From positions 1 to 64,000 of the forward strand of contig NZ_JYJA01000041.1 in the NCBI RefSeq assembly GCF_000956465.1: a stretch of DNA of 64,000 nt, given 5' to 3'. Below are positions 8,495-17,969 of the stretch, in pieces. The notes under the pieces are model-generated. The model was not told where the DNA came from. It did no database searches and saw nothing but the letters and a program-made list of their open reading frames with translations. Positions within the stretch are counted from its first letter, which is position 1; the number at the start of each line of letters is the position of its first letter. The stretch comes from Microbacterium trichothecenolyticum. Its GTDB lineage: Bacteria > Actinomycetota > Actinomycetes > Actinomycetales > Microbacteriaceae. A program made the translations under genes and the position numbers.

Positions 8495-9514
8495 ATGTCG
8501 CCCATGACCGTCTCGACCGCGTCCCTTCCCGTCATCGCCCCGAGCGCGTCCTTGCGCACGAAGGCGCGGATGCGCACCAGCGGGCTCGTGATGGGCGTCG
8601 CCTCGGCACTGGCGTTCTCCTCGAGCGGCCCCTTCGTGAAGCCCCTGCTCGAGGCCGGCTGGTCGCTGGGCGCGGCGCTGCTGGTTCGCATGGGAGTCGC
8701 GGGCCTCGTGCTCTCGCCGGCGCTGTTCCTGGCGATCATGCGGCAGCGGGGTTTCCTCAAGCGGCACTGGCGGCTCATCGTCGGCTTCGGCCTGATGCCG
8801 GTGCTCGGATGTCAGCTCTTCTTCTTCTCGGCGATGCAGCGGATGCCGGTCGCCGTGGCGCTGCTGATCCAGTACCTCGCCCCGGTCATGCTGGTCGTCG
8901 CGGTGTGGGTGCGCACGCGCACAGCGCCGTCGGCGCTCGTGCTGTGGGGCTCCGCGGTCGCGATGGTCGGTCTGGTGCTCGTCGTCGACATCTCGGGCGC
9001 CTCCTTCGACCTGATCGGGACGCTGCTCGCCCTCGCTGCAGCGGTGTGCGTGTGCGCCTATTTCGTGATCTCGGAGCGGGCCGGCGACGACCTGCCGCCG
9101 CTCGCGCTGGCCGCGAGCGGCCTGCTGACCGGTGCGGTCGTCATGGGTGCGCTGTGCCTCGCCGGCATCATGCCCTTCCAGGCGCCGCCGGTCGACGTGG
9201 TCCTCGCGGGCGTGGCGGTGCCGTGGTGGATACCGCTCGGCTGGGTCGCGGCGATCGCGACGACGCTGGGCTACGCGCTGGGCGTGATGGCGGTCCCGCG
9301 CATCGGCTCGCGGGTCGCGTCCTTCGTCGGGCTCTCGGAGGTGCTGTTCGCCCTCATGTTCGCGTGGATCTTCCTCGCCGAGGTGCCCGCGCCCATCCAG
9401 TTCATCGGCGGGGCGCTGATCCTCGTCGGCGTGGTTCTCGTGCGCGCCGACGCCTCCTCGACCGGAAACCCGAAAGGGCCGGCGGCTACGACTCCCGTCG
9501 TGCCAGCTCCATGA
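8495..9514 (+). CDS. EamA/DMT-family exporter
   Basis: A 339-residue inner-membrane protein with about 10 hydrophobic helices in two EamA repeats (roughly residues 28-160 and 175-320). The family exports amino acids, purines or other small metabolites. The ATG at 8495 is followed by another at 8504; neither has a strong ribosome-binding site. It sits between two regulators, CGNR (divergent) and an Lrp-type protein (convergent, 3' ends overlapping by 29 bp). The substrate is unknown; an amino acid is a reasonable guess. Confidence 0.82.
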   Translation: MSPMTVSTASLPVIAPSASLRTKARMRTSGLVMGVASALAFSSSGPFVKPLLEAGWSLGAALLVRMGVAGLVLSPALFLAIMRQRGFLKRHWRLIVGFGLMPVLGCQLFFFSAMQRMPVAVALLIQYLAPVMLVVAVWVRTRTAPSALVLWGSAVAMVGLVLVVDISGASFDLIGTLLALAAAVCVCAYFVISERAGDDLPPLALAASGLLTGAVVMGALCLAGIMPFQAPPVDVVLAGVAVPWWIPLGWVAAIATTLGYALGVMAVPRIGSRVASFVGLSEVLFALMFAWIFLAEVPAPIQFIGGALILVGVVLVRADASSTGNPKGPAATTPVVPAP

Positions 9515-9959
9515 GGGGCGTCACGCGGTGGGCGATGACCTCGCCCATCACGAGGGACGTCTCTGTGCGCTCCACGCCCTCGATCGCGAGGATGCGGGCG
9601 TCGGTGTCGAAGAGGTGCTGGGTGTCGCGGCACGCGACCCGCACCAGCAGATCCACCTGACCGGACAGCCCGTGCGCCTGCACGACCTCCGGGACGCGGG
9701 CGAGTTCGACGGCGATGCGGGGCAGATCGGCCTGCCGCACGATGACGCTGATGAACGCCTCGATCGGGAACCCGAGCGAGGCGGACGAGATGGCTCGCTC
9801 GTACGACAGGAAGACCCCCGCCTTCTCCAGTCGCGACATGCGCGCCTGGACGGTGTTGCGCGAGAGGCCGAGCCGTTCGGCGAGTGCGACGACGGTCGCG
9901 CGCGGGTCGGCGGAGAGCGCTGCCAGCAGCTCCAGGTCGACGTGATCGAGGGCACTCAT
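9486..9959 (-). CDS. Lrp/AsnC-family transcriptional regulator
   Basis: 157 residues. The N-terminal helix-turn-helix LAERLGLSRNTVQARMSRLEKAG (split here for reference at about residues 29-51) is followed by the RAM ligand-binding domain with the GxxD-like SGQVDLLVRV. It is divergent from bkdABC. The homologous regulator BkdR controls branched-chain oxoacid dehydrogenase genes in pseudomonads, so control of the bkd operon by leucine, isoleucine or valine is likely. Start: ATG at 9959. The first half of the divergent gap holds repeated CTTGAG sites. Confidence 0.88.
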   Translation of the reverse strand: MSALDHVDLELLAALSADPRATVVALAERLGLSRNTVQARMSRLEKAGVFLSYERAISSASLGFPIEAFISVIVRQADLPRIAVELARVPEVVQAHGLSGQVDLLVRVACRDTQHLFDTDARILAIEGVERTETSLVMGEVIAHRVTPLMELARRES

Positions 9960-9989
9960 AGTGCGAAACGTTAGCACGCCTTTGGTGGG

Positions 9990-10031
9990 CTTGAGTTGTC
10001 AACATGCTCAAGAAGTCCTCGAATGCTTGAG
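9990..10031. promoter_or_regulatory. Candidate Lrp-type operator of the bkd operon
   Basis: CTTGAG (9990-9995), its inverse CTCAAG (10007-10012) and CTTGAG again (10026-10031) recur at 17- and 19-bp steps between the regulator and bkdA. Multiple, imperfectly phased half-sites are the usual form of Lrp-family operators. Confidence 0.5.
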
Positions 10032-10130
10032 CGAGGTGCGATGCGGACGTACCGTTGAAGCAGCCGGCGAAGTGGCCGGCGCACGCGAAGCGGCTCCTCA
10101 CGAGGGGGCCCGCAACGAGGAGTGATGACG

Positions 10131-11255
10131 ATGACGCACACCCTGACACCCACAGCGGATCTCGCCACCGACATCGAGGATGTCGCGCGCCTGCTGACCC
10201 CCGACGGCGAGCGCATCGCCGACCCCGAGCTCGATCGCTGGGTGGCCGACGTCGACGCCGCGACTCTGCGCGGCCTCTACCGCGACATGGTTCTCCTGCG
10301 GCGCATCGACACCGAAGGCGTCGCTCTGCAGCGGCAGGGTCAGCTGGGCCTGTGGCCGCCGTGCCAGGGCCAGGAGGCGACCCAGATCGGCACCGCCCGC
10401 GCCCTCCGCGCCGATGACTTCGCCTTCCCGAGCTACCGCGAGACCGGCGTCGTCTACGCCCGTGGCGGCAAGCCCGCGGACTTCGTGCTCGCCTGGCGCG
10501 GCGAGGAGCACTCGACCTACAACCCCTACGACATCAACACCGCCACGCAGCAGATCATCATCGGCGCGCAGGCGCTGCACGCGGTCGGCTACGCGATGGG
10601 CGTGCAGCGCGACGGCACAGACCAGGTGTCGGTCGCCTACTTCGGCGACGGCGCGTCGAGCCAGGGCGACGTCAACGAGGCGATGGTGTTCGCCTCCTCC
10701 TTCCGTGCGCCTGTGGTGTTCGTGTGCACCAACAACCAGTGGGCGATCTCGGAGCCCGTCACTGTGCAGGCGAAGTTCCCGATCGCCGGGCGTGCGCCGG
10801 GCTTCGGCATCCCCAGCATGCGCGTCGACGGCAACGACGTGCTGGCGTGCTTCGCTGCGATGCGCTGGGCGCTCGACAACGCGCGCCGCGGCAACGGCCC
10901 CGCGTTCATCGAGGCGGTCACCTACCGCATGGGCCCGCACACCACGTCGGACGACCCGACGCGGTACCGCGACAAGGAGGAGGTCGAGAAGTGGCGCCGC
11001 CGCGACCCGATCGCGCGCGTCGAGGCACTGCTGCGCTCGCGCGGCGAGTTCGACGAGGCGTTCGTGGCGAGCGTCGAGGCCGACGCCGATGCTCTCGCCG
11101 CGGCGGTGCGCGAGGCGGCGATGACCGCGAAGACCCGCGACCCGCTGACAGTGCTCGACAACGTCTACGCGGAGCCCCACTCGGGCCTCGCTGAGCAGCG
11201 CGAGCGGTTCAGTGCGTACCTCGACGGGTTCGCCCCGGCAGCCGAGGGGGTGTGA
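10131..11255 (+). CDS. bkdA: Branched-chain 2-oxoacid dehydrogenase E1 alpha
   Basis: 374 residues. This thiamine-diphosphate subunit decarboxylates the 2-oxoacids of leucine, isoleucine and valine. The ThDP motif runs from GDGASSQGDVNEA to VCTNN. FPSYRETG and YRMGPHTTSDDPTRYR are typical of branched-chain rather than pyruvate E1. GAGGAG lies 8 nt before the ATG at 10131, preferred to the GTG at 10122 and the ATG at 10125. It is the first gene of bkdABC, with GTGA and ATGA overlaps downstream. Confidence 0.9.
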   Translation: MTHTLTPTADLATDIEDVARLLTPDGERIADPELDRWVADVDAATLRGLYRDMVLLRRIDTEGVALQRQGQLGLWPPCQGQEATQIGTARALRADDFAFPSYRETGVVYARGGKPADFVLAWRGEEHSTYNPYDINTATQQIIIGAQALHAVGYAMGVQRDGTDQVSVAYFGDGASSQGDVNEAMVFASSFRAPVVFVCTNNQWAISEPVTVQAKFPIAGRAPGFGIPSMRVDGNDVLACFAAMRWALDNARRGNGPAFIEAVTYRMGPHTTSDDPTRYRDKEEVEKWRRRDPIARVEALLRSRGEFDEAFVASVEADADALAAAVREAAMTAKTRDPLTVLDNVYAEPHSGLAEQRERFSAYLDGFAPAAEGV

Positions 11256-11257
11256 CG

Positions 11258-12271
11258 GTGACGCAGTTGACGATGGCGAAGGCCATCAACGAGGGACTCC
11301 GTCGCTCGATGGCGGACGACGAGAAGGTTCTCGTCATGGGCGAGGACATCGGAAAGCTCGGCGGCGTCTTCCGCATCACCGACGGCCTCCTCGACCAGTT
11401 CGGGGCGCAGCGCGTGGTCGACACGCCGCTCGCCGAGGCCGGCATCATGGGCACCGCCGTCGGGCTCGCGTTCCGCGGCTACCGGCCCGTCGTCGAGATC
11501 CAGTTCGACGGCTTCGTGTACCCGGCGTTCGATCAGATCGTGTGCCAGGTCGCCAAGCTGCACTACCGCACGCGCGGCAACGTGAAGATGCCGATCACGA
11601 TCCGCATCCCGTGGGCGGGTGGCGTCGGCGCCGCGGAGCACCACTCGGAGTCGCCCGAGGCGTACTTCGTGCACACGTCGGGCCTGCGTGTGATCGCGGT
11701 GTCGAACCCGCAGGACGCCTACGTCATGCTGCGACAGGCGATCGCGTCCGACGACCCGGTGGTCTACTTCGAGCCGAAGAGGCTGTACCACACCAAGGGA
11801 GAGGTCGACCTCGACGTCCAGCTCGCGGACGCTCCGCCGATGGGCCTCGCCCGTGTGGCGCGCGAAGGCAGCGACGTGACGCTGCTGACCTACGGCTCGC
11901 AGGTGCTCACGGCCCTGGACGCCGCGACCGCCGCTGAGGACGACGGCGTCTCGATCGAGGTCATCGATCTGCGCTCGATCTCGCCGGTGGACTACCGCAC
12001 GGTCACCGCCTCCGTCCGCAAGACCGGGCGCGTCGTGGTCACCCACGAGGCCGCCCGCGAGGCGGGCGTCGGCGCCGAGCTGGTCGCCAGCGTCACCGAG
12101 CGCTGTTTCAACTACCTCGAGGCGGCGCCGCAGCGCGTCACCGGGCACGACATCCCGTACCCGCCCGCGAAGCTCGAGAAGCACCACCTGCCGGACCTCG
12201 ACCGGATCCTCGACGCCGTAGATCGCGTCATGGACCGGCCGAACAGCCTCTCGGGGGTGCTCGACTCATGA
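11258..12271 (+). CDS. bkdB: Branched-chain 2-oxoacid dehydrogenase E1 beta
   Basis: 337 residues, pairing with BkdA to complete the E1 heterotetramer. It begins MTQLTMAKAINEGLRR and contains EDIGKLGGVFRITDGL and the conserved AEAGIMGTAVGLAFRGYRPV. GAGGGGG lies 7 nt before the GTG at 11258; the GTG at 11252, overlapping the bkdA stop, is an alternative two codons earlier. Its end overlaps bkdC as ATGA. Confidence 0.9.
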   Translation: MTQLTMAKAINEGLRRSMADDEKVLVMGEDIGKLGGVFRITDGLLDQFGAQRVVDTPLAEAGIMGTAVGLAFRGYRPVVEIQFDGFVYPAFDQIVCQVAKLHYRTRGNVKMPITIRIPWAGGVGAAEHHSESPEAYFVHTSGLRVIAVSNPQDAYVMLRQAIASDDPVVYFEPKRLYHTKGEVDLDVQLADAPPMGLARVAREGSDVTLLTYGSQVLTALDAATAAEDDGVSIEVIDLRSISPVDYRTVTASVRKTGRVVVTHEAAREAGVGAELVASVTERCFNYLEAAPQRVTGHDIPYPPAKLEKHHLPDLDRILDAVDRVMDRPNSLSGVLDS

Positions 12272-13728
12272 CGCAGGACTTCAGGCTCCCCGACCTCGGT
12301 GAGGGACTCCCCGAAGCCGAGCTCGTGCAGTGGCTGGTCGCCGTCGGCGACACGGTCACTCTCAACCAGACCATCGCCGAGGTCGAGACCGCGAAGGCCG
12401 TCGTCGAGCTGCCGTCCCCGTACGCCGGCACCATCACGGCCTTGCACGCCGAAGCGGGCGATGTCGTCGCGGTCGGCTCGGTGCTGATCTCCTTCGACCT
12501 CGGCGGAACGGTCCCCACGCCCCCTCCAGGCGTCGCGGGCGCGTCGCCCGGAGCCTCCGGGCGCGTGGGCCCAGCTGCACCGCCGGCGCCCGCCGCGGAG
12601 TCCCAGGCCTCCGCCCCGGAGGTTGCGGCGAGCGCGTCTGCCGTGGCGGCGAAATCCGAGCCCAACCTGGTGGGCTACGGCGCCACGCCCCAGGGGGCCG
12701 GGCGCCCGCAGCGCCGCACGCGTGTCGCGGGCTCGGTGGCCGCAGCATCCGACACCGCCGTCCTCGAGGCGGCTCCGCACGACGCGATCCAGTTCGCAGA
12801 CGTCGTGGAGCGCCCCGTGGAGCGCCCGCGCTCGACACCGCCCGTGCGGCAGTTCGCGAAGCAGCTGGGCATCGACCTCGCGCTCGTCGAGGCGAGCGGT
12901 GCGTCCGGGGTCATCACGCGCGCCGACGTCGAGGCGTATGCGACGCGCGTGGGCGCCACGGCGACCGCGCCGGCTGCGGCCGAGCCCGTCGAGACCTTCG
13001 AGATGCCCCTGCCGGCCCCAGCGGGAGAGCGCACGACGCGCACGCCGATCCGCGGGGTGCGGCGCATGACCGCGGACGCCATGGTGCGCAGCGCCTTCAC
13101 TGCGCCGCACGTCACGACGTTCCTGACGGTCGACGTGACGGCGACGAGCGAGCTCATCGCCTCACTGAAGGGCGACCGCGACCTGCAGGAGCACCGGATC
13201 GGGATCATGGCCGTGGCCGCGAAGGCCGTGTGCCTCGCGCTGGGCCGCCACCCCGGCCTCAACTCGAAGTGGGACGACGAGGCGGGGGAGATCGTCGAGC
13301 ACCACTACGTGAACCTCGGGATCGCCGCGGCGACCGGGCGCGGGCTCGTGGTGCCGAACATCCGCGATGCGCAGGAGCTGACGCTGGTCGAACTGGCCGA
13401 CGCGATCCGCGGGCTCGCGGAGACCGCACGTGCGGGCAAGTCGTCGCCGGCCGACATGATGGGCGGCACGTTCTCGATCACGAACGTCGGCGTGTTCGGC
13501 GTGGACGCCGGAACGCCGATCATCAACCCCGGGGAGGCGGGCATCCTCGCCCTCGGCGCGGTGCGGCGTCAGCCCTGGGAGCATCGCGGAGAGATCGCGC
13601 TGCGCGACGTCATGACGCTCGCCCTGTCGTTCGATCACCGGCTGGTCGACGGCGAGCAGGGATCGGGCTTCCTGGTGGACGTCGCGGACATCCTCCGGGA
13701 GCCCGGGCGCGCGATGCTGATGCGCTGA
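12268..13728 (+). CDS. bkdC: Branched-chain 2-oxoacid dehydrogenase E2
   Basis: 486 residues, dihydrolipoyl acyltransferase. One lipoyl domain (1-80) has the lipoyl lysine Lys43 in ETAKA. An Ala/Pro linker follows, then the peripheral-subunit-binding domain (PPVRQFAKQLGIDL) and the catalytic domain, whose active site is SFDHRLVDG. It transfers the branched acyl group to CoA, giving isovaleryl-, 2-methylbutyryl- or isobutyryl-CoA. No E3 gene is present, so a shared dihydrolipoamide dehydrogenase encoded elsewhere must serve. Confidence 0.92.
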   Translation: MTQDFRLPDLGEGLPEAELVQWLVAVGDTVTLNQTIAEVETAKAVVELPSPYAGTITALHAEAGDVVAVGSVLISFDLGGTVPTPPPGVAGASPGASGRVGPAAPPAPAAESQASAPEVAASASAVAAKSEPNLVGYGATPQGAGRPQRRTRVAGSVAAASDTAVLEAAPHDAIQFADVVERPVERPRSTPPVRQFAKQLGIDLALVEASGASGVITRADVEAYATRVGATATAPAAAEPVETFEMPLPAPAGERTTRTPIRGVRRMTADAMVRSAFTAPHVTTFLTVDVTATSELIASLKGDRDLQEHRIGIMAVAAKAVCLALGRHPGLNSKWDDEAGEIVEHHYVNLGIAAATGRGLVVPNIRDAQELTLVELADAIRGLAETARAGKSSPADMMGGTFSITNVGVFGVDAGTPIINPGEAGILALGAVRRQPWEHRGEIALRDVMTLALSFDHRLVDGEQGSGFLVDVADILREPGRAMLMR

Positions 13729-13738
13729 CGAGGCCGCT

Positions 13739-13765
13739 GGCCGGCCGGCACCTTGGGGGCCGGCC
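13739..13765. terminator. Hairpin between convergent bkdC and phosphoesterase
   Basis: GGCCGGCC (13739-13746) and GGCCGGCC (13758-13765) form an 8-bp self-complementary stem with an 11-nt loop. No U-run is present. Confidence 0.4.
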
Positions 13766-13767
13766 GG

Positions 13768-15585
13768 TCAGTCCTCCTTCGGGTAGAAGAGTCCGAGGCC
13801 GTGCTTCTGCAGCACGTCGTACGCCTCGGCGTATGTCTCCGGCTCCGCGGAATCGGCCGCGGCGTACCGCGCCTGCAGCAGCCCCAGCAGGCCGCGTCCC
13901 GGCGGGCTGAGGGGCTTGTGCCTGTGGGGCCCGTCCCTGAGGTCGGCCGGCTGATCCTCGGCGGGGTTGGGAGGCACGTACATCGGGTGCACCACCGGCC
14001 AGCTCGCCGGGTCGCGGGGAGTGTCGAGGTTCACGATCGAGAACAGGTCGCGCGCCTCAGCGTCGCGCCTCGTCAGCGGACGCAGCCCGTGCAGTCGGGC
14101 CAGCGTGGCGACCACCGCCGCGTGATGCATCTCGTCGTGCACGATCGTGCCGGCCCGCGTGTAGGCCGACACCGCGATCGCCGGCACGCGCACCCCGAGA
14201 CGGTCGAACGCGAACCCCATCTCGCCCGGGTCGTCGTCGGCGACAGGCGGGGTCGCCGACGGCGGGGGCACGTGATCGTACGTCCCCCCGTGCTCGTCGA
14301 ACGTGATGAGCAGCAGCGTGTTCATCGCGTTCGATCCGCCCGGTGTCGCGCTCTGCTTGATCGCGTCGTACACGTCGGCCACCAGCTTCTCGCCCGCGCG
14401 CACGTCCGACACGGCCGAGTCCACCACCGCGGAGCCGTCGACGTCGCTCTCGCGGAGCGCGCCGAAGGGCGGGTGGAAGTCGTTGTGGTTGTACACCAGC
14501 CGCGGCTCGATGAACGCGTACGCGGGGAGCCTGCCCGCCTTCGCGTCGTCGAAGAACTCCGACATGTGCCCGAATCGGCCCGTTCGCCAGTACTTCTCCA
14601 GCACCGGCGCGTGCAGGATGCCGGTGAGAGAGACCAACTGCATCTCGTCGAAATACACCTTCCACGGGATCCCCGCGTCCTCGAGCCGGTTGAAGATCGT
14701 GGGCATCGGCGCCGCGTCGAGCCACTTGTCGTAGCCCCCGCCGTGCTTGTTCGTGACGAAGCCGTGCGATGTCGACGCATGGAAGAACGAGCGGTTGCAG
14801 TACGTCTGCGACGGCACGGCCGCGAACCACGCGTCGAAGACCGCGAAACCCTTCGCGAGCGTCGACAGCACCGGAAGCTGCTCGGGGGAGAAGCCGCCCA
14901 TGATGTGCGACGCTTCCTCGATCGTGGGCTCCTTGCCATGTCTCAGCCGTGTCAGGTTGTTCCAGTAATCGTGGAGGAAGCCCTCCATCGTCGGCGCAGT
15001 GCCGGACGGTGGCGCATTGAACGGCGCGGCCATGTCGCCCACCTGGCGCGCGGCGTTGTCCAGCGGGTCGACGACGCCGAACAGCTGCGTGTTGACATGC
15101 GGGAACTCCTCGCCGGGATCCGGGTCGGGCCGCGCCATCACGTCGTCCGTGGGCCCCGAATACGCGTGGACGGCGACGCGCTCGCCGGAGGGGGCGGTGT
15201 TGGCGTAGTCGCCGAACGCCAGCCCATCGAAGGTGGCGCCTTCGGGAAGGTTCTCGGGCGTGTAGAGCCATCCCAGGAGGTTGTCGAACGACCGGTTCTC
15301 ACCCATCAGCACGACGACGTGGTCGAAGCCGGGCTCGGATCGCGGCGGCACGGCGCCGAAATCGACCGACCCCTCGCGATACCCGATCGTGTGACCGAGG
15401 GAGGCACCGGCCGCGGCACCGACCGCGCCGCCCACGACCAGGCCCGCGGCGGCGACACCGCCGAGCTTCAGGAAATCCCGACGCGAGCTCGCGTCGCCCT
15501 GGCCGGGCGCACGGGGATCAGCGGACGTCTCGGTGCCGTCGACGTGCCCCGCCCCGGCGTCGTCGTGCCGTCCATGCCCCGTCAT
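13768..15585 (-). CDS. Tat-exported phosphoesterase (phospholipase C / acid phosphatase family)
   Basis: 605 residues. A twin-arginine signal SSRRDFLKLGG followed by an Ala/Gly-rich hydrophobic stretch lies at about residues 33-65, so the enzyme is exported folded. The catalytic domain begins FDHVVVLMGENRSFDN, with the metal/nucleophile region ENRSFDN, then EPRLVYNHNDFHPP and TFDEHGGTYDHVPPP, all hallmarks of the PlcC/AcpA family. It probably hydrolyses phospholipids or phosphomonoesters to scavenge phosphate. It sits between bkdABC and the acyl-CoA carboxylase locus, with no evident link to either. Confidence 0.85.
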   Translation of the reverse strand: MTGHGRHDDAGAGHVDGTETSADPRAPGQGDASSRRDFLKLGGVAAAGLVVGGAVGAAAGASLGHTIGYREGSVDFGAVPPRSEPGFDHVVVLMGENRSFDNLLGWLYTPENLPEGATFDGLAFGDYANTAPSGERVAVHAYSGPTDDVMARPDPDPGEEFPHVNTQLFGVVDPLDNAARQVGDMAAPFNAPPSGTAPTMEGFLHDYWNNLTRLRHGKEPTIEEASHIMGGFSPEQLPVLSTLAKGFAVFDAWFAAVPSQTYCNRSFFHASTSHGFVTNKHGGGYDKWLDAAPMPTIFNRLEDAGIPWKVYFDEMQLVSLTGILHAPVLEKYWRTGRFGHMSEFFDDAKAGRLPAYAFIEPRLVYNHNDFHPPFGALRESDVDGSAVVDSAVSDVRAGEKLVADVYDAIKQSATPGGSNAMNTLLLITFDEHGGTYDHVPPPSATPPVADDDPGEMGFAFDRLGVRVPAIAVSAYTRAGTIVHDEMHHAAVVATLARLHGLRPLTRRDAEARDLFSIVNLDTPRDPASWPVVHPMYVPPNPAEDQPADLRDGPHRHKPLSPPGRGLLGLLQARYAAADSAEPETYAEAYDVLQKHGLGLFYPKED

Positions 15586-15614
15586 GGTCCGTCCAGACTA
15601 GGCCCTCGCCGACC

Positions 15615-16211
15615 TCAGGCGGTCAGGGAGGCGCGGGCCATCGTGCGAAGGATGCCGCGCACATCGCGCTCGCCGGGGCGCGACCGCGACGCCCGCACGG
15701 TGTGGGGCGTCGAGTTGATGAGGCCGAAGCAGGCGTGCGCGCGCACGCGGAGGTCGTCCTCGTCACGCTCCGGGTGGACGGTCGAGAGGATGCCGATCCA
15801 CACCTCCACATACTCCCGCTGCAGACGCCGCACGGTGTGGCGGTCGTCGTCGCTGAGGCTCGCGAGATCGCGGTCCTGTACCCGGATGACGTCCGCATCG
15901 CGCAGGGCGAACTCGACGTGGAACGCGATGATCGCGTCCAGCTGGTCGGTCGCCTCGTGATGAGCCGAGATCACGGTGCGCCCGCCTGCCAGCAGCCGCT
16001 CGCTCACCTCGACGAGGATGGCGCCCAGCAGGGCCTGCTTGTTCGCGAAGTGGCGGTAGAGGGCGGGGCCGCTCACCCCGACCGCTCCGCCGATGTCTTC
16101 GAGGCTGACGCCGCTGAAGCCGCGTTCGGCGAAGAGGGCGGCCGCCTCGTGGAGGATCGCCGCGTGGCGGTCGGCCTTCGCGCGATCGCGATCGGTGACA
16201 CCGTTCGTCAT
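15615..16211 (-). CDS. TetR regulator of the acyl-CoA carboxylase operon
   Basis: 198 residues. The N-terminal helix-turn-helix contains ALFAERGFSGVSLEDIGGAV and SGPALYRHFANKQAL (about residues 24-62). The all-helical C-terminal domain is likely to bind an acyl-CoA. It is divergent from the carboxylase operon, like the TetR gene near the mycobacterial leucine locus. The ATG at 16211 has GGAG about 9 nt upstream. Two 16-bp GTTA...TAAC operators lie between the two genes, implying autoregulation plus control of the operon. Confidence 0.88.
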   Translation of the reverse strand: MTNGVTDRDRAKADRHAAILHEAAALFAERGFSGVSLEDIGGAVGVSGPALYRHFANKQALLGAILVEVSERLLAGGRTVISAHHEATDQLDAIIAFHVEFALRDADVIRVQDRDLASLSDDDRHTVRRLQREYVEVWIGILSTVHPERDEDDLRVRAHACFGLINSTPHTVRASRSRPGERDVRGILRTMARASLTA

Positions 16212-16234
16212 CTGCTGCTCCGCTTGTAAATCCA

Positions 16235-16276
16235 GTTAAGGCTCGCTAACCTGAACCTCAGTTAGTGAACACTAAC
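16235..16276. promoter_or_regulatory. Paired TetR operators
   Basis: Site 2 is GTTAGTGAACACTAAC (16261-16276), with 7-bp perfect arms and a 2-bp spacer. Site 1, GTTAAGGCTCGCTAAC (16235-16250), shares the outer GTTA/CTAAC. Their centres are 26 bp apart. They fill the divergent gap between the TetR gene and accD. Confidence 0.7.
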
Positions 16277-16346
16277 CAATCCGATCGCGTCCCGACAACG
16301 GACGTGATCCGATCGTGACGTCGAGGAAGATGCGCGGGAGATCCGG

Positions 16347-17951
16347 ATGAGCGTGCTGAGCACGGCCGCAGTGCACGACGAGAACTTCGCGCGCACGCGC
16401 GACGCCCAGCGGGACCTGGCCGAGAAGCTGCGCGAGCGGCTGGCCGCAGCATCCGTCGGCGGACCTGCAGCGTCGCGCGAGCGGCATGTCGCGCGCGGCA
16501 AGCTGCTGCCGCGGGACCGGGTCACCCGCCTGCTCGACGAGGGGAGCCCGTTCATCGAGGTCGCGCCGCTCGCCGCGGAGGGACTCTACGACGGCGACGC
16601 CCCTGCCGCCGGCGTGATCGCGGGGATCGGGCTCGTGCACGGCAGGCACGTGATGGTGGTGTGCAACGATGCGACGGTCAAGGGCGGAACGTACTACCCG
16701 ATGACCGTCAAGAAGCACCTGCGGGCGCAGGAGATCGCGCTCGAGAACCGCCTGCCGTGCGTGTACCTCGTCGATTCGGGGGGAGCGTTCCTGCCGATGC
16801 AGGACGAGGTCTTCCCCGACCGCGACCACTTCGGCCGCATCTTCTTCAACCAGGCCCGGCTGTCGGCCGCGGGCATCCCGCAGATCGCCGCGGTGCTGGG
16901 CTCCTGCACCGCCGGCGGTGCCTACGTGCCCGCGATGAGCGATGAGACGGTCATCGTGCGCGGCCAGGGCACGATCTTCCTCGGCGGTCCGCCCCTGGTG
17001 AAGGCCGCGATCGGCGAGATCGTCACCGCCGAGGAGCTCGGCGGGGGAGAGCTGCACGCCCGCCGCTCCGGCGTCGTCGACCACCTCGCCGAGGACGACG
17101 AGCACGCGCTCGAGATCGTGCGCGACATCGTCGCGACCCTGCCGGCGCCGGCTGAGCCCGCATGGGACGTCATCCCGGCGGTCGAACCCGTGGCCCCGGC
17201 ATCCGATCTGTACGGAGTCGTGCCGGTCGACGTGAACCAGCCCTACGACGTCCGCGAGGTGATCGCGCGGCTCGTCGACGGCAGTGAGCTGCACGAGTTC
17301 AAGCGCGAGTACGGCGACACGCTCGTCACCGGGTTCGCGCGCATCCACGGGCACCCTGTCGGGATCGTCGCCAACAACGGCGTGCTGTTCGGCGAGTCCG
17401 CCCAGAAGGGCGCCCACTTCATCGAGCTGTGCGATCAGCGGGGGGTGCCGCTGCTGTTCCTGCAGAACATCTCGGGCTTCATGGTGGGGCGCGACGCTGA
17501 GGCGGGCGGCATCGCGAAGGACGGGGCCAAGATGGTCACGGCCGTCGCGACCACGCGGGTGCCGAAGCTCACGGTCGTCATCGGCGGCTCGTTCGGCGCC
17601 GGCAACTACTCGATGTGCGGGCGCGCCTACTCGCCGCGATTCCTGTGGACGTGGCCGGCGAGTCGCATCTCGGTCATGGGCGGCAACCAGGCCGCCTCCG
17701 TGCTCTCGACCGTCAAGCGAGACCAGCTGGAGGCGCGCGGCGAGGAGTGGTCCACGACGGACCAGGCGCAGTTCGAAGCCCCGATCCGCGCCAGGTACGA
17801 GGAGCAGGGCGACCCGTACTATGCGACCGCCCGGCTGTGGGACGACGGTGTCGTCGACCCGCTCGACACCCGGGACCTCCTGGGCCTGGCGCTCGATGTC
17901 GTCTCGCGCACGCCGCTGCCTGAACCGCGCTTCGGCGTCTTCCGGATGTGA
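16347..17951 (+). CDS. accD1: Acyl-CoA carboxylase beta (probable 3-methylcrotonyl-CoA carboxylase)
   Basis: A 534-residue carboxyltransferase subunit with N- and C-lobes. The first oxyanion region lies in [18 protein letters not shown] and the second in [16 protein letters not shown]. The length and the [11 protein letters not shown] segment match methylcrotonyl-CoA carboxylase rather than propionyl-CoA carboxylase. It transfers CO2 from biotin to 3-methylcrotonyl-CoA in leucine breakdown. GGGAG lies 8 nt before the ATG. It is the first gene of a five-gene operon under the divergent TetR. The branched acyl-CoA specificity is inferred. Confidence 0.87.
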   Translation: MSVLSTAAVHDENFARTRDAQRDLAEKLRERLAAASVGGPAASRERHVARGKLLPRDRVTRLLDEGSPFIEVAPLAAEGLYDGDAPAAGVIAGIGLVHGRHVMVVCNDATVKGGTYYPMTVKKHLRAQEIALENRLPCVYLVDSGGAFLPMQDEVFPDRDHFGRIFFNQARLSAAGIPQIAAVLGSCTAGGAYVPAMSDETVIVRGQGTIFLGGPPLVKAAIGEIVTAEELGGGELHARRSGVVDHLAEDDEHALEIVRDIVATLPAPAEPAWDVIPAVEPVAPASDLYGVVPVDVNQPYDVREVIARLVDGSELHEFKREYGDTLVTGFARIHGHPVGIVANNGVLFGESAQKGAHFIELCDQRGVPLLFLQNISGFMVGRDAEAGGIAKDGAKMVTAVATTRVPKLTVVIGGSFGAGNYSMCGRAYSPRFLWTWPASRISVMGGNQAASVLSTVKRDQLEARGEEWSTTDQAQFEAPIRARYEEQGDPYYATARLWDDGVVDPLDTRDLLGLALDVVSRTPLPEPRFGVFRM

Positions 17952-17969
17952 GAGGGAGAAGTGCGAACC

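Noticed and set aside
13753-15960. 735-codon rightward open frame
   Set aside because: Complementary to the phosphoesterase and TetR genes, with shadow-type composition.
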